Of a stretch of 64,000 nt of DNA, positions 20,032-27,338 are shown one piece after another. This DNA comes from Streptomyces albireticuli (lineage in GTDB: Bacteria > Actinomycetota > Actinomycetes > Streptomycetales > Streptomycetaceae), in contig NZ_CP021744.1 in NCBI RefSeq assembly GCF_002192455.1, positions 1,736,001 through 1,800,000 on the forward strand, read 5' to 3'. The stretch's first letter is position 1. Every line of letters begins with the position of its first letter. The notes under the pieces are model-generated. The model did not search any database, was not told the origin of the DNA, and saw only the letters and a list, made by a program, of their open reading frames with translations. The position numbers and the translations under genes are program-made.

Positions 20032-21561
20032 ATGACAGACGCCTACCTCGCCCGAATCGGCAAGCTCATCCGCGATGCGCGACAGCACCGTGGTTGGACT
20101 CAGTCGCAGCTGGCGGACGCCCTCGGCACCAGCCAGAGCGCCGTCAATCGCATCGAGCGCGGAAATCAGAACATCAGCCTTGATATGATCGCCCGTATCG
20201 GTGAGGCGCTGGACAGCGAGATCGTCTCCCTGGGTTACGCCGGGCCCATGCATCTGCGTGTGGTCGGCGGCCGCCCGCTCTCCGGCTCCATCGACGTCAA
20301 GACGAGCAAGAACGCCTGTGTGGCGCTGCTCTGCGCGACGCTCCTCAACGCCGGCCGGACGACCCTGCGCCGGGTCGCGCGGATCGAGGAGGTCTACCGC
20401 ATCCTCGAGGTCCTGGGCAGCATCGGCGTCAAGGCCCGCTGGATCAACGACGGCAACGACCTCGAGATCGTGCCGCCCGCCGAGCTGGACCTCGCCGCGA
20501 TGGACACCGAGGCCGCTCGCCGCACCCGCAGTGTGATCATGTTCCTGGGTCCGCTGCTGCACCGGATGGACCACTTCAAGATCCCGTACGCGGGCGGCTG
20601 CGACCTCGGCACCCGGACCGTGCAGCCGCACATGACGGCCCTGCGCCACTTCGGCCTGGAGGTCACCGCCACCGACGGCACGTACCACGCGCAGGTCGAC
20701 CGTTCGGTCGCACCCACGCGGGCGATCGTGCTGACCGAGCGCGGCGACACCGTCACCGAGAACGCCCTCCTCGCGGCGGCCCGCCACGAGGGCGTCACCG
20801 TCATCCGCAACGCCAGCTCCAACTACATGGTCCAGGACCTCTGCTTCTTCCTGGAGGAGCTGGGCGTCAAGGTCGAGGGCATCGGCACCACGACGCTGAC
20901 CGTGCACGGCGTCGCCACCATCGACCGCGACGTGGACTACGCGCCGTCCGAGGACCCGGTGGAGGCCATGAGCCTGCTCGCCGCCGCCGTGGTCACCGAG
21001 TCCGAGCTGACGATCCGCCGCGTCCCGATCGAGTTCATGGAGATCGAGCTCGCCGTCCTGGAGGAGATGGGCCTCGACCACGAGCGCAGCCCCGAGTACC
21101 CGGCGGACAACGGCCGCACCCGCCTGCTGGACCTGACCGTCCGCCCCTCCAAGCTGCGCGCGCCGATCGACAAGATCCACCCGATGCCGTTCCCCGGCCT
21201 CAACATCGACAACGTCCCGTTCTTCGCGGCCATCGCCGCCTCCGCGCAGGGCCAGACCCTCATCCACGACTGGGTCTACGACAACCGCGCCATCTACCTC
21301 ACCGACCTCAACCGCCTCGGCGCCGACGTCAAGCTCCTCGACCCCCACCGGGTGCTGGTCGAGGGCCCGACCCGCTGGCGCTCGGCCGAGATGATGTGCC
21401 CCCCGGCCCTGCGGCCGGCCGTGGTCGTCCTCCTGGCGATGATGGCGGCGGAGGGCACCTCGGTGCTGCGCAACGTCTATGTGATCAACCGGGGTTACGA
21501 GGACCTGGCGGAGCGCCTCAACTCGATCGGCGCGCAGATCGAGATCTTCCGCGACATTTGA
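20032..21561 (+). CDS. HTH domain fused to a MurA-like UDP-GlcNAc 1-carboxyvinyltransferase
   Basis: 509 residues. Residues 1-65 are an XRE-type helix-turn-helix (IRDARQHRGWTQSQLADALGTSQSAVNRIERG). From MHLRVVGGRPLSGSIDVKTSKNAC onward it is an EPSP-synthase-fold MurA domain with the catalytic lysine (SKNA) and the loop cysteine in AGGCDLGTRTVQPHM, equivalent to E. coli Cys115, so activity is plausible. MurA makes the first committed peptidoglycan precursor; Streptomyces carries this second, HTH-bearing copy next to acnA (as I recall, SCO5998). The HTH suggests DNA binding or regulation by precursor level, unproven. The 3' end coincides with the candidate AICE attachment site. Confidence 0.88.
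   Translation: MTDAYLARIGKLIRDARQHRGWTQSQLADALGTSQSAVNRIERGNQNISLDMIARIGEALDSEIVSLGYAGPMHLRVVGGRPLSGSIDVKTSKNACVALLCATLLNAGRTTLRRVARIEEVYRILEVLGSIGVKARWINDGNDLEIVPPAELDLAAMDTEAARRTRSVIMFLGPLLHRMDHFKIPYAGGCDLGTRTVQPHMTALRHFGLEVTATDGTYHAQVDRSVAPTRAIVLTERGDTVTENALLAAARHEGVTVIRNASSNYMVQDLCFFLEELGVKVEGIGTTTLTVHGVATIDRDVDYAPSEDPVEAMSLLAAAVVTESELTIRRVPIEFMEIELAVLEEMGLDHERSPEYPADNGRTRLLDLTVRPSKLRAPIDKIHPMPFPGLNIDNVPFFAAIAASAQGQTLIHDWVYDNRAIYLTDLNRLGADVKLLDPHRVLVEGPTRWRSAEMMCPPALRPAVVVLLAMMAAEGTSVLRNVYVINRGYEDLAERLNSIGAQIEIFRDI
21549..21561. other. Candidate left attachment site at the murA-paralogue 3' end
   Basis: CCGCGACATTTGA, encoding the last residues and stop of the MurA-like gene, recurs with one change at 37624-37636. 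The integrase gene ends 22 bases further on, as expected for an attL-int arrangement. Confidence 0.35.
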
Positions 21562-21582
21562 TTCCACCGCAGGTCAGACGGC

Positions 21583-22851
21583 CTACGAACCACCGTGGGC
21601 CGTCTGTGGGCCGTCGTCCGGGTCGGTTTCCTTGCGAAACACCCGGTCGACGGCTTTCCGCGCACGCGCCTGGCTGTTCGGCATCAGGTGCGTGTACGTG
21701 CGCAAGGTGAAGCCCGGGTCGCTGTGCCCGAGGTACTCGGCGAGCGCCTTGATGTTCTCCCCCGCGTCCAGGAGCACGGACGCGTAGAAGTGCCTCAGCG
21801 CGTGCATCCCGTGTTCCCGCGACGACTGGAAGCGCTGGCCCGCCTCGCGCTGCGGGATGACGCCGGCGGCGACGAGACCGGGCTTCCAGATCCGCATGTT
21901 GAAGTAGTTCCGGTTCACGGCCTTCCTCTCCCGCGAGTAGAAGAGCAGGGCGGCTGTGACCGGAGGCCCGTCAGGAGTTCGCCACGGCAAGGTGACCTCA
22001 AGCGGCGGGCGTTGCGTGATGTGCTCGGCCAACGCGAACGACACGGCATCGGGCAACGGCACGTCCCGCACCTTCCCACCCTTCGGCGGTGCGAACACCA
22101 ACCGCGCCTTGACCATCTTCACCTGCCGCACGACGTGCACCGTCCCGCTGAGGAAGTCGACTTCGTCGACGGCCAGTCCGAGTATCTCGCCCTGCCGCAG
22201 ACCGCACCCTGCCCCCAGGTCGACGACATGCCGGTAGGGCTCGGGCAAGGCTTCCCGGACGGCGTGGACTCGCTCCTCCGTCCACACCTTGAGCTTCCGG
22301 GTCTCGCGTTTGGGAGGGCGCACAGAACTCGCCCGGCAAGGGTTCTTGGCGATCACACCGTCGTCAAGGGCAGCGCCGAAGACAGCGGAGACGTTCGCGA
22401 AGATGACGCGCTGGTACGACGGGGCCAGGCCGTCGTCCTGAAGCGCGCGGCACCATGCTCTGATGTGCCCGGGGGTAAAGGCACTCATGGCGCGAGAGCC
22501 GATGTGCGGGAAGATGTGCAGCCGTAACCGCTGGTCGATCGCGTCGATCGTCGACTCCTCCGTCGTCTGGGAAGCCAGCCAGGTCGTCGCGTACTGCTTG
22601 AAGGACACCTTCCCGGCCGCGGGGTCGACGTACTGACCACGCGCCAGGTCGGCCGCGATCTGGGTCAGCCACGAGTCCGCGAGCCGCTTCTGTTTATCAG
22701 GGAAGGACCGGCTGCGTTCGCTGCCGTCCGGGGCGACGTAGCGGGCGCGGTAGCGCATGCCGGTGCCGTGGCGGTCGGTCTTGACGCGTGCGGTCTTACC
22801 GCTGGGGGTCGTTTCGCTTTTGTACCAGCGATCTTGGATGTGGCCGGGCAA
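21583..22851 (-). CDS. int: Tyrosine-type site-specific integrase
   Basis: 422 residues from a TTG (LPGHIQDRWYKSE) with gaaggag 6 bases upstream; the frame continues to 23004 but overlaps the excisionase gene. An N-terminal arm/SAM-like DNA-binding domain (about 60-170) precedes the catalytic domain with all hallmark residues: Arg in GCGLRQGEILGL, Lys in PPKGGKVRDVPL, HALRH, LGHSDPGFTLRTYTH with the Tyr nucleophile. It integrates and excises the element with Xis. The preceding 13-bp hairpin separates it from xis, which may keep integrase level independent. Confidence 0.95.
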   Translation of the reverse strand: MPGHIQDRWYKSETTPSGKTARVKTDRHGTGMRYRARYVAPDGSERSRSFPDKQKRLADSWLTQIAADLARGQYVDPAAGKVSFKQYATTWLASQTTEESTIDAIDQRLRLHIFPHIGSRAMSAFTPGHIRAWCRALQDDGLAPSYQRVIFANVSAVFGAALDDGVIAKNPCRASSVRPPKRETRKLKVWTEERVHAVREALPEPYRHVVDLGAGCGLRQGEILGLAVDEVDFLSGTVHVVRQVKMVKARLVFAPPKGGKVRDVPLPDAVSFALAEHITQRPPLEVTLPWRTPDGPPVTAALLFYSRERKAVNRNYFNMRIWKPGLVAAGVIPQREAGQRFQSSREHGMHALRHFYASVLLDAGENIKALAEYLGHSDPGFTLRTYTHLMPNSQARARKAVDRVFRKETDPDDGPQTAHGGS

Positions 22852-22874
22852 GGTGTGCTCCTTCGGGAACGTGG

Positions 22875-22904
22875 CAGGGGCACGACCTGTTGGTCGTGCC
22901 CCTG
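22875..22904 (-). terminator. Hairpin between xis and int
   Basis: CAGGGGCACGACC pairs perfectly with GGTCGTGCCCCTG around TGTT, between the xis stop and the int ribosome-binding site. It may attenuate read-through from the replication/xis transcript into int. Confidence 0.75.
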
Positions 22905-22921
22905 CTGTTGCTGGTGTGTTT

Positions 22922-23149
22922 TCAGGCGGCCCGGTCGGCGGCCTTGCGTTCGGCGATGTAGCGCTGGACATCGGTGGGGTCGTAGCGGATGTGCTTGCCG
23001 ACACGGAACCCGGGCGGGCCGGTGCGCTTCCTGCGCCACTGATAGACGGTCTCTCTCGAAACCTCGAAGATCTCTGCGATGTCCTCAGGCGTGAGGTAGC
23101 GGTCCGGTAGTCCCCCGCGCAGTGTGTTCACGACAGGCGCTGTTGCCAT
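22922..23149 (-). CDS. xis: Excisionase/HTH_17-type DNA-binding protein
   Basis: 75 residues with a MerR-like winged helix: RYLTPEDIAEIFEVSRETVYQWRRKRTGPPGFRVGKHIRYDPTDVQRYI. This is the standard AICE excisionase placed directly upstream of int; it bends attL/attR DNA to direct integrase to excision. The start is the ATG at 23149, with gaggga about 10 bases upstream. Confidence 0.9.
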   Translation of the reverse strand: MATAPVVNTLRGGLPDRYLTPEDIAEIFEVSRETVYQWRRKRTGPPGFRVGKHIRYDPTDVQRYIAERKAADRAA

Positions 23150-23329
23150 GCGGCGGTGTCCCTCCTTCGCGTCGGAGGCGAGAGGCATCGACGCCTCTCC
23201 CTGGAGTCCGCAACGTCCGCCACGCCGCAACACTGCTGGTCAGCGGCTTGGATTTGTGGCGGATGGCGGTTGTGTGGCGGATCGGTGCCACCACGCGAGC
23301 GCTTAGCGGGGCCGATGCACCGGCGGTAG

Positions 23330-24589
23330 TCAGCCAGCGACCCTGAGCGAGCGCGTGTCGGCTTCCGGGGAGCTGTGGCGGATGCCGGGGAGGGGTTCCG
23401 CCACACTTTCACCCCCACTGACCTGCGGTGTGGCGGACGTTGCGGCTGTTGCGGACTTTCCAGGGGGAGGGGGGCAGTACCGCTCCCACGCGTCGGCCAG
23501 ATCCTCCGCGTAGTAGCCCTTCGGGGTCCCGGAGCCGACCCGGACACCTCGCGGTTTGATCGGCTTGTTCGCCGACGTCACGTACTGCCCCAGCAGCCGC
23601 GCCAGCACCCGGGAGTTGACGGGCTTGTCGTCGAGATCACCCCACGGCGCGTCGTCCATGGCCAGCAGGCACTGGAGGATCACAGCGGTGGGCATGCGGT
23701 CGGCGCCGCAGAAGACCACGTCCCGGAGATCGGTGAGCAGCCGGACGCCGAGTGAGGATTCGTCGTTGTCCTGCGCGGCGTGCACCAGTTCCAGGCAGGC
23801 GGCTCGGGCCCGCTCGGGCCAGTGGCCGCCGGCTGCTTCGGCGACGGCGAGTAGGGGCTCCCAGACGTCGGCGGGCCGGTCGCTCACGCCCTCCGGCATG
23901 ACGGGCCAGGCACCGGTTACCTGGTCGCGAACGGTGTCGGCCCAATCGGCGAGCCGGTCGCGCAGGGCGTGGCCCTGCTGTTCGTTGATGCGCTGGCGGT
24001 AGGGCTCCACCGTCTCGTTGGGGGCGCGTTTGCGCATCCGGATGATGACCGAGCGGGTCAGGATCGTGTCCGGCAGGGATCCGAGTCCGGCCATGGCGAC
24101 CGCGCAGTAGGAGGGGAAGCCCTGCACGGTCTGGTTGGAGCCGTCGCCCACGCACCGGTAGGTGAGTTTGCCGCGCCGGTGGCCGGCGTTGAGGAAGCCG
24201 CGGAGTTGTTCGTTGTCTCCGGCTTTGGGGCCGAAGATGGTGTCGATCTCGTCGAAGACGATCGTGGGGCGTTCCTCGTCGGTGCCGGCTACGGACCGGA
24301 AGAGCGCTGATACCGAGGCGTCCACGGCCGCCATCGGGTTCGGCACGAGGGTCTCCACGACTTCCAGGGCACGGGACTTGCCCGACCCCGGCTCCGGTGA
24401 CAGGAAGGCGATGCGCGGGGTGGAGTCGAAGGAGTCGAGCAGGTGGGTGTGGGCGTCCCACAGGGCCACAGCCACGTAGGCGCCTTCGGTTGGGAAGATG
24501 TTGAACCGCCGGTGGAACTTCTCGACCTCGTCGAGCAGGGCGGCGCCGTCGATCGTGGGAGTGCCGGGGATGGTGTCGGGTGTGGTCAC
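23330..24589 (-). CDS. AICE replication-type ATPase with DUF3631
   Basis: 419 residues. A P-loop (SPEPGSGKSRALE, about residue 70) and Walker B (RPTIVFDEIDTIFG) are followed by the DUF3631 domain (VWEPLLAVAEAAGGHWPERARAACLELV, then LLTDLRDVVF..GADRMPTAVILQCLLAMDDAPW). Such proteins are thought to be the helicase-like partner of the prim-pol in AICE replication, in place of RepSA. Its start overlaps the upstream gene by 4 bases (ATGA). The last 45 residues are low-complexity. Confidence 0.88.
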   Translation of the reverse strand: MTTPDTIPGTPTIDGAALLDEVEKFHRRFNIFPTEGAYVAVALWDAHTHLLDSFDSTPRIAFLSPEPGSGKSRALEVVETLVPNPMAAVDASVSALFRSVAGTDEERPTIVFDEIDTIFGPKAGDNEQLRGFLNAGHRRGKLTYRCVGDGSNQTVQGFPSYCAVAMAGLGSLPDTILTRSVIIRMRKRAPNETVEPYRQRINEQQGHALRDRLADWADTVRDQVTGAWPVMPEGVSDRPADVWEPLLAVAEAAGGHWPERARAACLELVHAAQDNDESSLGVRLLTDLRDVVFCGADRMPTAVILQCLLAMDDAPWGDLDDKPVNSRVLARLLGQYVTSANKPIKPRGVRVGSGTPKGYYAEDLADAWERYCPPPPGKSATAATSATPQVSGGESVAEPLPGIRHSSPEADTRSLRVAG

Positions 24590-24957
24590 GCTGCGGTCCT
24601 CCTGGCGGGCGCGGCGGAGGCCGTGGAGTGATCGGGGCAGGCGCCGGGCCGGGCACGGGCGGCCAGCGCGGCCACGGCTTCCTTGCCGCGGGCGTGTTCG
24701 TGGTGTCCGCAGGAGCAGAGCCAGTCCGCGACGGGCACAGGCGACAGCATGCGGCGGATGCGGAGGCCGGGGCGGATGCCGGTGACGGTGGGCGGGTGCG
24801 GGTGCGGGTCAGAGCGAAGAGCTGAAAGGACGCCCTGACGGGCGACGACCTTCAGCGCGCCACCGCTGGTGGGGGCTGCGGCCGGTTCGGCGGGGCTGGG
24901 GTTGCCGGTGGTGGAGGGACAGCTTTTGGGGTGCGGGCGGGGCGACGGGTGGTTCAT
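24586..24957 (-). CDS. Small Cys-containing AICE protein, unknown function
   Basis: 123 residues. The first 30 are Pro/Ser/His-rich. The C-terminal part has WLCSCGHHEHARGKEAVAALAARARPGACPDH, a Cys/His pattern that could bind zinc and recurs in AICE replication operons. It overlaps both neighbours by ATGA (start with the prim-pol stop, stop with the ATPase start), so it is surely translated. No named family is recognised. Confidence 0.75.
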   Translation of the reverse strand: MNHPSPRPHPKSCPSTTGNPSPAEPAAAPTSGGALKVVARQGVLSALRSDPHPHPPTVTGIRPGLRIRRMLSPVPVADWLCSCGHHEHARGKEAVAALAARARPGACPDHSTASAAPARRTAA

Positions 24958-25871
24958 GTCGTCTCCCGGGTGCGGCAGGTGCGGGCGGAGTAGTCCAGGG
25001 CGTCGCGGATCGTCGCGCGGCACTCGGACGCCGGCAGTCCGGCCGCCTCCCCCGCTGCCCCAAATGCCGTCTCGACCACGTCTCGGGCGACCTCGCCCCA
25101 GACGACGAAACGCCCGATCGCGATCGTGCGAGTGAGGAGCAGGTGATGCCGCTCCCCTTGCGGGGCCGCCTTGACCCGTGCGGTCTCGCGTTCCAGGGCT
25201 ACCGCGGCGCGGCGAGTGGTCCGGCCGGGGATGAGGAGCGGGGCGGCGGTGACCGGGGCGGACTTCGGCGCGGCTTGAAGGTGGCGCAGGAGCCATCCGG
25301 GCAGATCCGCCACGGGGGCATCGTCGGCTACCTCGTACGCGCCTGTTGTGGTGATGCTGCCGGCGGCCACGATGTTGCCGCCCCACGCGCGGGTGTCGAT
25401 GTTCGGCGCCACGGACTTGGTGGTACTGGGCAGGTGGACGCCCTGAGATGTGTGGAAGTACAGGTGCATGCCGCCGCTGGGCGTCCGCACCGTGTAGGTG
25501 ACGGGCCACGGGACGCCGGCGCGCTCGCAGAGCGCCGAAAAGGATGTCGCGCCGTCAGGCGCGTCCGAACCGAGCTCCCCGTTCTTCTCCTTGGGGATGT
25601 CCAGGTCGATGACGGCGAGGCCGGAGGGGCCGGGGGCGATACCGACGTTGAACGCGCCCGTCGTCCAGGCGGCGCGGATACGGTCGGGGTCGGTGGTGGC
25701 GCGCTGCTCCCACTTGCGGTGTCCGTCGGCGCACTCGCCAGTGCGGGGGCAGGCGCGTTCGCCGTGCAGAGCAGAGCCCTTGGCCCCGGGGCGGAGCGGG
25801 TGGACACGCCAGCGGCGCTCTGCCGCGCGTAACGCGGCGTGCAGCAGCACGGCGGCGAGATCATGAGTCAT
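24954..25871 (-). CDS. Bifunctional DNA primase/polymerase (prim-pol)
   Basis: 305 residues. The archaeo-eukaryotic-type prim-pol domain occupies about 10-200: WRVHPLRPGAKGSALHGERA, the zinc/Cys pair CPRTGECADGHRKWEQRA, the metal-binding VIDLDIP, PSGGMHLYF, and WGGNIVAAGSITTTGAYEV. It primes and copies the excised circular element. It is the first of three genes coupled by ATGA overlaps (prim-pol, small Cys protein, ATPase). A C-terminal helical region of about 90 residues probably contacts the ATPase. Confidence 0.92.
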   Translation of the reverse strand: MTHDLAAVLLHAALRAAERRWRVHPLRPGAKGSALHGERACPRTGECADGHRKWEQRATTDPDRIRAAWTTGAFNVGIAPGPSGLAVIDLDIPKEKNGELGSDAPDGATSFSALCERAGVPWPVTYTVRTPSGGMHLYFHTSQGVHLPSTTKSVAPNIDTRAWGGNIVAAGSITTTGAYEVADDAPVADLPGWLLRHLQAAPKSAPVTAAPLLIPGRTTRRAAVALERETARVKAAPQGERHHLLLTRTIAIGRFVVWGEVARDVVETAFGAAGEAAGLPASECRATIRDALDYSARTCRTRETT

Positions 25872-25961
25872 GCTAGAGGTCTCCTCCTTCTGAGATGAGG
25901 GCAGGGAGACCGGAGCGGGCCGCGAGTCTTTGGCGAGAGGTGCGGCCCGCCCCGGGCGGAT

Positions 25962-26414
25962 CTAGAAGGGCGGCTTGGCGTCCGCACCCGGGGCGCCGTT
26001 TGTGGCCCACGGGTCACTGGAGGCATCCGGCTTGCCCGCGCCGTTGGCCCGCTTGGCGTCGATGGTCACGGTGGTGAAGCGGAGCGAGGCGCCGATCTCG
26101 TCGATTTCGACGGCGAGCATTGAGCGGTTCTCGCCCTCCGGGGTCTTCCAGTCGTGCTGGCGGATCCGTCCGGTGAGGACCACGCGGGATCCCTTGGCCA
26201 GGGACTCCGCGATGTGCTCGGCGAGGGTGCGCCAGGCGGCGCAGCGGAAGAAGGTGGAGGTTCCGTCGCGCCACTGGCCGGAGTCCTTGTCGAAGGTGCG
26301 CGGCGTGGACGCCACAGTGAACCGTGCGAGAGCTGATCCGGTGTCGGTGAACTTCAGTTCCGGGTCGGCGGTCAGGTTGCCGATGATGGTGATCGGGGTC
26401 TCTCCGAAGGACAT
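25962..26414 (-). CDS. ssb: Single-stranded DNA-binding protein of the element
   Basis: 150 residues. An OB-fold (about 1-110; ITIIGNLTADPELKFTDTGSALARFTVASTPRTF, then RVVLTGRIRQHDWKTPEGENRSMLAVEIDEIGASLRF) is followed by a short acidic/Pro tail ending DAKPPF, which keeps the terminal Pro-Phe used to recruit partners but not the usual acidic DDDIPF. This is an element-borne SSB for plasmid-mode replication; it is distinct from the chromosomal copy, which would sit beside rpsF and rplI. Confidence 0.93.
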   Translation of the reverse strand: MSFGETPITIIGNLTADPELKFTDTGSALARFTVASTPRTFDKDSGQWRDGTSTFFRCAAWRTLAEHIAESLAKGSRVVLTGRIRQHDWKTPEGENRSMLAVEIDEIGASLRFTTVTIDAKRANGAGKPDASSDPWATNGAPGADAKPPF

Positions 26415-26440
26415 GCTGCACTCTCCTGGTCTGGTGGGGG

Positions 26441-26596
26441 TCAGTGCTCGGGGTCGGCGTAGCCGGGGCAGGTGCTCTCGGGGCAGTCGCAGCCGTCACA
26501 CCTGTTGCAGATCTCGGCGGCGCAGAAGTCACAGAGCTCGTGACCGCGGCAGTCGTAGGTGGCGCACTCGTCGCAGTAGATCTCTTCGTCGAACAC
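26441..26596 (-). CDS. Tiny cysteine-rich zinc-ribbon-like protein
   Basis: 51 residues from a GTG with aaggag about 5 bases upstream: the sequence runs FDEEIYCDECATYDCRGHEL, then CDFCAAEICNRC and CDCPESTCPG. Eleven cysteines in CxxC-type pairs suggest one or two bound zinc ions. It lies between ssb and the Spd-like gene in the same direction. Its function is unknown; very small Cys-rich proteins are common passengers of AICEs. Confidence 0.7.
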   Translation of the reverse strand: MFDEEIYCDECATYDCRGHELCDFCAAEICNRCDGCDCPESTCPGYADPEH

Positions 26597-26613
26597 GTGG
26601 GCTCCTTTTGTGA

Positions 26614-26922
26614 TCAGCCTTTGGACCGGGCGAGTTTGAGGGAGATACCGCCCAAGCCGATGGGGCCGGCGGTGCTGGCGATGACGGCGGCGGTGTGGGC
26701 GGCGAGTTGGAAGAGGGCCAGGGCGGCGGCGGTCATGCCCATGAGTCCGAACGCCACGGCCAGGCCGATGAACAGCGGCCGGGCGTACCGGGGGCTGGTG
26801 GCCGGGTTGGGCGGGGTCTGAACGATGACGAACGGGCGGTCGCCGGCCTGGTGGTAGAGGTCGGCGGGGATGTGCGGGGCCATGGGCCCTAACGTCACGT
26901 TGGGCGGGGGTGGTTGGCGCAT
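26614..26922 (-). CDS. SpdD-like small membrane protein of the element
   Basis: 102 residues. A polar, Pro-rich N-terminal half is followed by two hydrophobic segments (PLFIGLAVAFGLMGMTAAALALFQL and HTAAVIASTAGPIGLGGIS). This layout matches the small 'spread' (Spd) proteins of Streptomyces plasmids and AICEs, which help the transferred DNA move along recipient hyphae. The assignment rests on layout and location upstream of the next Spd-like gene. Confidence 0.6.
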   Translation of the reverse strand: MRQPPPPNVTLGPMAPHIPADLYHQAGDRPFVIVQTPPNPATSPRYARPLFIGLAVAFGLMGMTAAALALFQLAAHTAAVIASTAGPIGLGGISLKLARSKG

Positions 26923-26937
26923 CGTCGGGTTCTCCTG

Positions 26938-27129
26938 TCAGGTGAGGTTGGGGATTGCCTGGATGAGGGCGGTGCAGACGCGGGTGATGGGGCCGGCGGC
27001 GCCGGTGCCTGCGATGAAGAAGCCGGCGAGGAAGAGCACGAGGGCGGGGCCGGCGCCGACGTGGCCGGAGCGCAGGACGAAGAACGCGGCGACGGCGAAG
27101 AGGACGGCGGCGGACACGGTGAAGGTCAA
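26938..27129 (-). CDS. Small two-helix membrane protein (Spd-like)
   Basis: 63 residues, nearly all membrane: SAAVLFAVAAFFVLRSG, then GPALVLFLAGFFIAGTGAAG, then a short amphipathic tail. It is immediately upstream of the SpdD-like gene and downstream of traB and the octamer array. Probably a spread protein; no catalytic motif is present. Confidence 0.6.
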   Translation of the reverse strand: MTFTVSAAVLFAVAAFFVLRSGHVGAGPALVLFLAGFFIAGTGAAGPITRVCTALIQAIPNLT

Positions 27130-27226
27130 GGCGGGGTCTCCGATTCCTGGAGCAGGCGGACCCGGGCAGGTGCGATCACCGCCCCGGGGGCGCGGGTGAG
27201 GCGTGGCCGGGCGGGTCCGTGCGGGT

Positions 27227-27338
27227 GGGTGTCAGGCGTGGGGTGTCAGGGGGTGTCACGTGGGGGTGTCACGCGTTTCTGACAGCGGGTTTGCCTAGGG
27301 GTTTGGGTGTCAGGGGGCCGTGACGGTGTCAGGTGTCA
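27227..27338. repeat. GGGTGTCA octamer array, candidate clt/TraB recognition site
   Basis: Five exact copies of GGGTGTCA (27227, 27241, 27251, 27264, 27305) and two 7/8 copies (27324, 27331) lie on the plus strand within 112 bases, just beyond the traB stop. Streptomyces TraB proteins recognise 8-bp direct repeats (TRS) in a non-coding clt locus next to traB; the position, repeat length and copy number fit. The specific octamer-TraB link is inferred. Confidence 0.65.
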
